64,000 nucleotides of DNA from Andrena cerasifolii. Lineage: Eukaryota > Arthropoda > Insecta > Hymenoptera > Andrenidae. Shown in pieces: positions 24,056 through 33,513 of this stretch (the first letter of the stretch is position 1; the number at the start of each line of letters is the position of its first letter). The notes under the pieces are model-generated. The model was given only the letters and a program-made list of their open reading frames with translations. It was not told the origin of the DNA and did not search any database. Both the position numbers and the translations under genes were made by a program. The stretch is from contig NC_135124.1 of the NCBI RefSeq assembly GCF_050908995.1, positions 6,696,001 to 6,760,000 on the forward strand, in the 5' to 3' direction.

Positions 24056-24096
24056 CTCGTAAAGCAGCAGGAAGTTGTGGTCGCAATAAACTCGGC
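24056..24096. promoter_or_regulatory. Composite motif C
   Basis: CTCGTAAA (24056-24063), five bases, AGGAAGTTGT (24069-24078), then CGCAATAAACTCGGC (24082-24096) after only 3 bases. It is the shortest and most diverged of the three copies. On the minus strand the shared block reads NFLLLYELS and meets a stop four codons later. Confidence 0.35.
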
Positions 24097-27000
24097 TCCT
24101 CTTCCTCGGCCCGTGTATCCTGGCAAGACACCGTGACCCACGTGAACACCTTGCTTCGAAAAACGCGGAGGCTGTGTTTAGATAGCGGTCCTTGCTCGGT
24201 CTAGAAGGCGGGGAAGGGGAAATAAAATCACGGTTCGTTTAGGAAGACGCGGTGTGCTCGTGGCGGCGGTGGTTTGCGTTTTCAAGAGATCCTCTCGTCG
24301 CGGAGAGCGTGAGAAATTCGAGTGGAGAGCCAGGTCGATGATCCTCGAGGAAGTCCTCGACGACCTTGAATCGGAAATGTCTGCTCGCGTTGACGGTGCT
24401 CTGCCACTCGCTACCGGAAGTTCTGCTTATGACAGGTTTTTCGAAGAGAAAGGGGCAACGATTACCGCAAATGGAAGTTTTTGCCGCGTTTCCTTGGATG
24501 GCTGGGCTCCCTTTCTTTCATCCTTCTGCTTGACGCTTGCCTCAGGAGCAATTTCTGATCGCGACTATTTTTGTGGTGATTTTGTATTTCGATGAAGCAG
24601 TTCTGCCCGACTGGGGATAACTGTTTTTAGTGCAGTAATAATTTAGTGCAGGAAATAATCGAAGCGTTGGGGGGTCTTAGAAATGTATGTGAAGTTAGAT
24701 ATGTAATGAGGACGAAAGGAAAGTGTGTACCTAGTTCTAAAGGCAGTATTTTTATCGAAACTATAACTCGCATGGCATGCTGCATATTCAATAGAAATAA
24801 TTTAATTCCACTATTTCCAGTTAAATTCTTATTCAAACACACGCTTAACATAAAACGTTTGCAAATGCAGTCCCAAATGCGAAGTCTGACAGTACTGACT
24901 TGTTTCGTGGTATAATAAAATTTACGTATAGTACTTTAAATTACATAAAAGCCACGGTAATAATATAGACAATATCATAGGTGGAGAGAGAACATTTCTC
25001 TGTGAAGCAAAATTGAATATATGAAGTATCACACATCAGATCTTAAATAACAAAATATTACAATTTATTATATATCTCCCCTTTCTCCACTGAAGAATGA
25101 AGAAACAAAAAACAAGGAACTGCTGAGAACTTGAAAATATAAAATGCTTGAAGAGCGTCCGGCAGCAGACGAAATCGATTTTTTTAAAAATTAAGGCCCT
25201 TTCAGACGACCCACTTCAGTGCCTCGCGACAGGCATTTCAAAATACTCACATATTTCTTATCCCCTTTTATCTCCGTGGAACATGGAGCATTTTTACCAA
25301 ATGAACATCTGTATCCGAAATACCAGCCGCATGCCAGAAAAGTGTCCCGCGCGAAAAGGTCCTTAGGGGAATATTCATCTTCTTGCGCGGCGACTTCTCG
25401 GCCTACCGCGAAGTCCGAGTGGCGAACGCACCAGAAAGGGGTAGGAAGGAAGTTTTCTATCGATCCGTGGGGATGTTTTGAGGTCAGGGCGCTGCGCCAG
25501 CACTGCGGCGACGGGGCACCGCGATACCTACACCGAAGTTCGTCACCAGCGGCACGGAAGCCCTAACGATGATCTCGGCGATGATCCATCTCGTGACTGT
25601 CGACGAACGGGGGACAGTTCTTCGTTGGATGTTCGTCGATTAACTCCGCTGTGATCCCCTCCCCATTTTTCCCCCCTTTTGTTAGTCCTTTTCCAGGGAC
25701 CGCAATGCGGAGAGACACTGTTGCGAGGCGAGTCGGTACTTCCATTGCGGCTCTTGCGAAGAAATCGCTGTAATTTCGATGTAGGCCGATGAAACGTGGA
25801 ATGTACTATTGTGCCGTGGGGTCGGTGACAGGACTCATTACAGCTAATTTTAGGCATGTGTAAATTCCTTATAAGTTAAACATTTGTAAGTTCCACTTTA
25901 GGTAGGTTTAAAATTAGGTATAGTGTGGCAGGTTTAATTTTATCATGGAACTTTCGGGAGGGGTGGTTTTGGTTCTCCATACTGTTAGAATAAATCATAT
26001 ATTTAGAACTATCCACTTATCGATATCTCATTCTCGAGATTTATCCCTTCAAAAATTTCACCTAAAATTAGGGACACAAAAATAATAAAAAATGATCATA
26101 ACATTACAGGAATCAAATAGAAAAAATATCAGGGAAAGTTAATGAATCTTTCCTAATTCGCAGAAAGTGGTACAAAAAGACACTCGCTCATCTCCATTAA
26201 ATTCTCGTAACCTCAAGGCAGTCTCCTACCCACAAAGATTTCAGTGGCTATCTACAACTTCGAATACACACACCTATTTATGCATCCTGCACCTTCTACC
26301 TCGCTCCAACCACCGTCTCTGAAACCTGTCTACATCTGAAATACCAATCAGGAGGCACAGGAGTGGCTGACGTAAAGCTTCCCAATTCCCTCAGGAAACG
26401 TAACGAAATACCAGCAAACTGTCTCTGTCGAGCCTCTCAATATTTCACGGAAGCTCGATAGAGGAGATGAGCCGTCCGACAAGGAATCGAAAGGAAAGAA
26501 GCGGTTTCCGGTGTCCATCGCTATCAGCTGTCCCTCGAACGAGGTCGACGGCGGCAGGTGGGCGTCACGCACCATAAAATCCCTGGCCTTTAACGTACTC
26601 CCGTCGCTATCGCGAAAACCGACTAAGATAAAGAAGCCGCGTAGAGAAGCCACGGAGAATTACGCGGGACCGCAACGAAATTATCCGAGCCGCAGACGTT
26701 CTTAATGCCACTCATAACGACGCGGCGGAAACTGCAAGGCACCGTCAGGGGGGGACGAAATGGCTATTATGTGGCAGCTGTTTTCTTCCCCCCCCCTTGC
26801 GCGTCTGTCTTTTCCACGGGCGAGGGTTGAGGCGGGTGCGCGGCGATTAGACTCGCCGCCCCGTGTCTTCTAATTTCCCTTCTTTCCGTCTCCTTTTCAC
26901 CTTTTATCGCCCCAGCGGGGCACGTTAGCCGAGTTCGAAGGTTTGTGCATTAAATCGCATGACTCGGTGTTTCGGCGTTTCGAGCGCTCGTACGTTGCGC

Positions 27001-27517
27001 GGTGGTGATTCGATTGACGGGTGGTTCGAGGGGCGAAGCGGCTGGTTGGTTGGCTCGTTTGAGAGTATTGCGTTGGCGCGGTTGGAGTGAGATTAAGAAA
27101 TTTAACGATTTGTTGGCTTTGGGTTGTTTGATTAGTGCTGGGTTCCTTCTGGCGATAGGGTTATGAGGGAGGGACGTATGAATGAGTTTTCGCGATGTGG
27201 AGTATGTAATTACGCATTGACATTGAGTGTGCAGAACGATGGTTCTGAGCGTTAGAAGGGCGAGCAAGTATGAGCGATTTTAACAGAATATGAGGAAGTT
27301 GTTACTCGAAAGGGTTAAATCTATTTAGTAGGGAAGACTGGGGAGGATTAGTGTATAGGGAGGCTTGCTACATTCTTATGTTTTCCACGTAAAAAACAAC
27401 AGAGAAGCGTACACTTCAGCATGGATGACGTTTTGTAGATCGCGTTATGTTACGATTGTTGCCACCTGTGGGAGGCTTGATACATTTTACATCATTTAAA
27501 AGATAAATTTTTTTTAA
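24097..27517. other. Long non-coding stretch with GC-rich patches
   Basis: CpG-rich blocks lie at about 24240-24560, 25370-25760 and 26400-27170. Each is open in several conflicting frames (up to 115 codons) without a recognisable protein. 27000-27250 is G/T-rich on the plus strand, which clears stops from the minus strand. No splice-supported exon was found. Confidence 0.45.
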
Positions 27518-27909
27518 TAGGGTAAACCAACCAGTAATTCACCGCATACCAGTGAATGACCATTAGACAAAGAAATGTCAATTATAAATTTAAACATAAT
27601 TATATGTTTGTAAACGGAGTGTAGTTGCACTTTTAATATCCTATATTTTTAGTTACGCGTATTAAGCAAACATTAATAAGTACAATTCTTATTAAAAGTA
27701 TGCGGTCATTTACTGGGCTTCTACACGTTTTGCATTTTCTTTTAAAATTACGATATGAATAAGTAATTATTTTTATAGCAATTTCAAGAAAAATAAATTT
27801 AAATGCAATTTCAGCAGTTGTTTTGTTGTTATACATAAATGTATTCAAGTATTAATCTCAAAGGTCCATAGATTCAACAATTCGGTCATTCACTGGTTGG
27901 CTTACCCTA
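27518..27909. mobile_element. TA-flanked MITE, 388 bp
   Basis: Inverted ends GGGTAAACCAACCAGT and ACTGGTTGGCTTACCC (one mismatch) are flanked by TA (27518-27519, 27908-27909). A subterminal CCAGTGAATGACC pairs with GGTCATTCACTGG. The end core GGGTAAA is shared with the MITE at 2591. No coding capacity; Tc1/mariner-type by its target. Confidence 0.8.
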
Positions 27910-28115
27910 CATTCTTTGTTTCAATTTAAAAAATTTGTGTTCGTTTTTGTTAAAGAATAGAACGTTGAATGTAAATATGCTAAAAGATCATTAAAATATT
28001 ATTATTTAGTTTCGTTTGCAGAATCTTTCAAACTAAAGGCTCCTCCAAACCAACGCGAATTTCGCCGCGCGGAGCGGATCCGCCGCGGTTCAGATAACAC
28101 TGTCCATAAGCCACC

Positions 28116-28511
28116 CTGCCAGCGGCGGTGGCCGCGATGGAAACACCGGTTCTCGTTCGATCACCGAAGTTAAGCATCGCGGGGCGCGTACCGGGGAAAG
28201 ATGGGTGACCGTTTTCCTCCTGGTGCGTCGCTTGCTGCTGGCAACCTTACGGGTAGGAGGTTTCCCCGGTTGCGAACGTATATATAAATTCGTGACCGTT
28301 ATGGCCTGCCTGCCCATCGAGTCCAAAACCTGGTCTTTCAGAGACCCTCCCTCACTCTGCTTTCCGTCCACCCTGTGGCCTGTGCACGGTGGACTCCTAG
28401 AAAGAGATGAAAATGCTCCCTCCATCTTGCTTGGTTTCAATGCTGCTATAGAGGAAACTCTAAGGCGCAGCGCGCCGTCAGTTGGACTTTGAATAAACCG
28501 ACACTATCTGC
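28116..28511 (+). mobile_element. 5S rRNA-derived SINE nested in the MITE
   Basis: A 396-bp insert starts with a 5S rRNA-like head (28118 to about 28243), has an unrelated body of roughly 265 bases, and ends near a TTGAATAAACC stretch. It is flanked by a 12-bp direct repeat, CCATAAGCCACC (28104-28115 and 28512-28523), the kind of target duplication LINE machinery makes. SINEs with a 5S head form the SINE3 class. The tail is neither a poly-A nor an obvious short tandem repeat, so the LINE partner cannot be named. Two overlapping frames of 95 to 116 codons across it are chance. Confidence 0.85.
28118..28243 (+). pseudogene. 5S rRNA-like head of the SINE (Pol III promoter)
   Basis: ACACCGGTTCTCGTTCGATC followed by ACCGAAGTTAAGCA and later AGATGGGTGACCG match eukaryotic 5S rRNA in order and spacing. 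GTTAAGCA covers the box A region and GATGGGTGACC the box C region of the internal control region that TFIIIA binds. The 5' and 3' ends (GCCAGCG, GCTGGC) still pair like helix I. Helix I and helix III bases differ from functional 5S in several places. It is a SINE promoter rather than a working ribosomal gene. Confidence 0.85.
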
Positions 28512-28598
28512 CCATAAGCCACCACGTATAAAACTGCTACCTTATCTGATCCGCTCCGTGCCGCGAAATTCGCGTTGGTTTGGAGGGAGGAGCCTTTA

Positions 28599-30885
28599 TA
28601 TGGAAACCGCGTTATGAGAGGCTTGACTATATTATTATCAAAACAAGGATGTAAACACAGTGATGTCTGAGGGTTCCTGACGCACGCTTACACTAATCAG
28701 AAATACGTAGTGCAAGTGAGAAGACTGGGGGGACATTCCTTGTTTCGTGCCAGTGGAGGGTGGACATTCCCTGTTTTATCTGTGCCTTACAATGTCATTT
28801 CTACTTTATAACCCTTTGTGATTCAACAGTTCTATGGCCCCAGTTGCTACCAACAAAATTAAGAAACGTAGTTTCGCTTCCCAATAGTAATAAACGTTCA
28901 GCAGTTGCTCCCTCTATCAAAACCCACCGTTCGCTGAACGAAACACCCTACCGTCCAAATAGGTAGCCATAAAATTATAATCTCAGACGTTACAACTGCC
29001 TAGTTCCGTCAATCTCGTTACAAGTGCCCCACACGAGCTTCGAATAACGAACCGTATCATGAATCGAACGGCAGAAAAAAATAGAACAGTTTGTGGCACA
29101 GTGTCTGTAAATTTTCTCAGCGATCCAGCGCAAGCCATACCACCGACGAGCTTTCTAGAGCTGCTTCTTAACATTTAACCGCGTGTAAAGCACGAGCCGC
29201 GGCTTATATCCGAGCAGTGATTGGTGGCGCGTAAACGAGCCACCACGTATCTATCCGTGAAACTCGCGCACACGTGCGGACACGGGGCGCGTTTACGTGT
29301 CTCACCGAGTATATACGTCAGAGAGGCTACGTGGAGCATACGTAGACATGAATGACCGCACGGCATATGGCGTCCACGGGCATCCCATACGGCGAGTGTT
29401 CCATCATTTCATTCCTTCTGGCCGCTATCTTTGCCGCTTCTGTCGGGCTAGGCTCGTCGTTGCCTTTTCGCAAGGCACGCGATATGTATTGTGGTTAAAT
29501 AATGAGTCACATTAAAGCGGCTTTCGCCTGCGTTTCGTTGAACCCTCGCCACCCTTGGGTGCTCTGACACGACGGAGAGTGTCTGGCAGGATTTTAAATA
29601 TCGCTGGAGAATTTTTAGGGCTTTGGGGCAGATCGTCTGGCGATGGTGGAGCTGACGAGGAATTTGTTTCTGTGATTATTATAGAGAGCAGTTTTTAGAA
29701 GAATTTTCGTAACACCAAGTCGAGAGTAATTTGGGGAAGGGTTTACTTTGGGACTTTGCGTTTTCTAATTCATGAGAAATGGATGGGAAATATTCCCTTA
29801 TGCTGCTGGAGCAAAGCAGGTGGTGAACATTATTTATTGTAATTCCTACGTAGGTAAAGAAACTCCGACACAGATCAAGTCCCATTGCAATACATGTAAT
29901 CTTCTGACACATGACGCGCTTTGGAAGCATCTTAACAACCGAAACTAGAATATGTGTAATCAAAATAATAAGCGTTCGTGAGGGCGAATTTGCACGAACC
30001 TACTTGACAGCTGCGCTGACAGGCCTACTTTTTCGCTTTTGTCAACAGCCTGGGTTCTCGTTTCTTCTTATGGCAAGTAAGTCATTTCGATCCTCTCGAA
30101 ATGACGGTCATCATCGGCGCGCTCGTGCCCGCGAATCATCGCGGGGCGCTGAGGAAAGTGTCGATAGAGAAAAGAGGCAAGGTTATAGAGGCACAGCTAA
30201 CGGCTCCCGTCGAAACGATACTCGTAATATATTCCGTCGACACATTTCGTATATTCCCACTCGTCAATTACCCTCTGCCCGCAGTAAACCGTTTCTTCGT
30301 AGACATGCAACCTGAAATTATGCGGGGTAAAATCGTAAAGCGACGTTATAAGAATAATTTTAACGAGTTATATACGCGCGTGCCAGGGCGCTTGAAACGC
30401 GCTAAGGTCGCGGTGAAACAAATAATTTTCAACGCAGGTAATTTAGATTTCAACAAAACTGACGGGCTATCAAATAAAGCAACTTGCCGTGCACCAGTTT
30501 CGCAGTCAAGAATCTAAAAGTATGTTAAAAGGTAATCAACAGAAATTATACAAGATTTACTCTTGGCACGCCGTGACGCCATAAGCCACGCGACTCGTAC
30601 CAGGGACTGTTACAAAAACGAAACGCGATAACGACGCCTCGGCAAAAACAACAGCAAAGCATAGTTACGATAGTTCGTTGCGGACTAGAACCGTGGCAAG
30701 ACCGAATACATGCACCGGGTGTGACAGTTGTAACAAGAATTTATTTAACCAATTTCTACAGATTTTGCTAATACTTTAGAGACAATAAAAGGTACACCTT
30801 CTTTCCGGGAGAAATTAAGTAATTGCGTTTGAAATTAATTATTTGCGATTGCAGCCTAAGAATTACGGCTAAGTGGTACCGTGCC
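28599..30885. other. Non-coding stretch with a CpG-rich block
   Basis: About 29170-29560 is CpG-rich. A 138-codon plus-strand frame (30101-30517) overlaps a 134-codon frame in another register. Neither resembles a known protein or has convincing splice sites, so I leave them as unassigned frames. Confidence 0.4.
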
Positions 30886-30893
30886 TTAGAAAA

Positions 30894-31247
30894 CAGGAGT
30901 GTGGTGTCAAAACTACCGACTCCGACTCCTCTTTTTTCTCCCACCAACTCCGACTCCTGCATTTATAATAGATTGTTAATATACTAAGTACACGGAAAAC
31001 TCCGTCGGCGATTGTAATCTGAGAACTGACTCAGAGCCTCACTTTGTCAAAGTTGGGCTAACATGACCCTGCATTCGTCGTGCGAGTGTTAAACAGAAAT
31101 ATATCGCCAGCGTGTATAAGCACGTAGACCTCAACAGACTCGGATTTTTATAAAATTTATTAACACAGAGTCGGCATATATTTTTTCGACTCCGACTAGG
31201 GTAATCAGAAATTCCTTCTGAACTCCGACTCCGACTCCACAGGCCTG
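30894..31247. mobile_element. hAT-type MITE with GACTCC repeats, 354 bp
   Basis: Ends CAGGAGTGTGG and CCACAGGCCTG are inverted copies with two mismatches, flanked by an exact 8-bp target duplication, TTAGAAAA (30886-30893 and 31248-31255). Runs of the hexamer GACTCC lie just inside both ends and in the middle. The right-hand run pairs poorly with the left-hand one because both read the same way. No frame of note. Confidence 0.85.
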
Positions 31248-31255
31248 TTAGAAAA

Positions 31256-33287
31256 TTCATAGTTAAGTACAAAATTCAATCCTATTTCTTCCTTGGAGGC
31301 AACAGTTTCGATATCTCTTATTTTCCTAACCAATATAGAAAAAGCCGACAACTAGAATCACAGCAGGTCGCAAATCTGTTTAGAATTCGCCAAAAATACC
31401 CCGTTGCGCAAAGGTGTTAAGGAGACATCCGTGTTTCTAAGTCTCCCCCGAGACTCTAAACTCTAAACGATCGTACAAAGAGCCCAGGGGCCAAGGAAGC
31501 ACATAGGTCACGTGACCCGCGTCTAAAAAGCCGCAAGCCCGCGTTCCCTCATTTTTTATTGTCATCGCAGGGGGAGGGGGAGAGTCAACGATAAAAGTCG
31601 AGCAGCCCGGATCCGTTTTCTCGGTCGGAAAAGCACTGGTATGCTTAATGATATTCTCGTGACCCGAGGCTGGTTAACGGGGAGCCCTCCGGTTGCTTAT
31701 CGATCCGTGAACCGAGTCACGCCAACCGACAAACCGCCCCGAAGACTCCTTCGAGGCAACACTAACTTCTTTCCCTCTCGCTAACTCGCGCACCCCAGCG
31801 ACGAAGAGGACCCCAACCACGGCCACGTACACGCCAACGGAAACTAAAAAATCCTGCCCAACTATGTGTGTCTGACATGGATAGTTTTGGAACTTTTACG
31901 TTTGATAAACTAATCTGCCCGCGTGAAACGCGGTGTATTAGCGCACCGATGCATCGCAAGTGACTTGTAATTGGGGGAAGTAATTTAGAGAGGGCAGATT
32001 GCAGCGTTTCGATTGCTGAGTTGAAATAATGCGGAGTATTGGAGCAGGGGGTAATAAGAAGATAGAGTGCATTGTCTTCTGTTGCATCGATATTAGTGAA
32101 AGATGGATGATTCCACGGGGTAAACAGAAAGTTACAGTAAATTTCCTTACACCGTTACCTACTTCTGTTTTAAGCGACGCCTCGAGTGAAGTTATCAAGC
32201 TTGTACTAAATCTAAATACAAAGAGTCTCTACCCAGGCCTGTACCCGAAAAGTTTCTTCTGATTCGTCCTAGTGCATTGTTCCCGATTCTCGCGTGCAAT
32301 ACCCGAGAAACGAGAAATAAAAAGGCGGTGGAAGAATCCAGTTCGGAAGATTATCGAGCCTCCACTCTAGAGCGCCAAAAAAAAAAGAAAAAGAAAGGTT
32401 TCGAAGGCCCCCTCGCGATGACCACGGCGTAGTCGCTACCGACTTTAGACCTGGGGACGGGGCTTGCGGAGGGTTGAAGAGGTAGGTCACGCGAAGAATG
32501 GGCGGTGATTCCAAAAATAGGACCATTACCGATAAGACCTAACGGAGGCGCTCCCGTAGGTGGGTATAGAGCTTGAGGTAGCCGATGGCAGGTGATAAAG
32601 CGGGGGGAAATAGGGTGAGTTAAGGGAGAGCTGGTAGGTGATGATGGCGGTGGGCAAATCGGTGAAACCGACAGTGCCGCTTTTCCCTGCTTCCACCCCC
32701 CTACGACGCTCGTGGCGAAACAGGCAAGGCCTGGCCGCGCCGATGACGCTGTCGAGCGGAATGAAATAAAAGGGTGAGGTTATATTCCTAGCCCGATATT
32801 GCGTTCTGTCCACACCTAGCCGCGCTTCCTGTTTGAGAAGCTTAATTGGATAGGACGACTCGGGGGTTGCTGGCCATCCGGAGCGGTCTCTGGTCGTCTT
32901 TGGGATGCCAGCTCTACGCGTGATTTGAGGTCAGAATTGACGGGAAATGATGATTGTGAAACAATAGAGGGTGGTTTTTTAGTTTAGATACATAGTGTGA
33001 AGGGTTTGTCGGTTTTTAAAAACCGTTTTTTTTATGAATTTGTACAATTCGAAAGACGAGTTTTAAATTTAAAAAATCGGGTTTGTATATTAGATTTAAT
33101 ATGCAGGAATTAATTAATTATTTAATTAGAAACGTTAACATTTTCACTTGAAACTCGTCTCGGACACAAGCATATTGTAGTGTGTAACAGTTTACCTACT
33201 CATTACTGTAAAACAGTATTCATGAGTTCATATTTTCTGAAGAAAAATACTAAATGGAATAAAGATTTATAATTTGGTACCACTGTA
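31256..33287. other. Non-coding stretch, GC-rich at 31500-32850
   Basis: GC- and CpG-rich DNA with short purine- or pyrimidine-rich runs (for example an A/G run at 32380-32400). Frames are 95 codons or fewer and overlap on both strands. No gene recognised; a promoter or enhancer region is possible. Confidence 0.45.
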
Positions 33288-33513
33288 AAAAATTTGTATT
33301 TTGTGCGGATTTTAGGTTTCTTTTCATCTGGTTTTGCACGCAGTCTATTTTATTCTGTTATATTTTTGTAGATCCATAAATATTAAATGAACTCAAAAAT
33401 TGTACGGATTTTAGTTAATTTAATTTTTATTTATTTATTTGGTTTTTATAGATACAGTATATTTTATTTTGTTATATTTTTTGTAATTCCATCAATATTA
33501 AGGAAACTGAACA
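33288..33513 (+). repeat. Old direct tandem duplication, about 110 bp units
   Basis: Units 33288-33393 and 33394-33513 share, in order, AAAAATTGTA-like sequence, CGGATTTTAG, TGGTTTT, a TATTTTATTnTGTTATATTTTT block, then a CCATNAATATTAA block. They differ by small indels and many substitutions, so the duplication is old. Confidence 0.6.

Larger units (their letters stand above)
28034..28598. mobile_element. TA-flanked MITE split by a SINE
   Basis: Inverted ends start AAGGCTCCTCC on both sides, share CCAAACCAACGCGAATTTCG, and continue to GGAGCGGATC. TA flanks both ends (28034-28035, 28597-28598). The 5' part ends at 28115 and the 3' part resumes at 28512. Without the nested SINE and one target copy the element would be about 150 bp, a typical Tc1/mariner-type miniature. 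Confidence 0.85.

Noticed and set aside
28118..28243. Functional 5S rRNA gene
   Set aside because: It is fused to a non-5S body, flanked by a 12-bp target duplication and diverged in helix I and III, so it is a SINE head.
28205..28492. 95- and 116-codon frames across the SINE
   Set aside because: They read through a 5S-derived head and SINE body and are by-products of its base composition.
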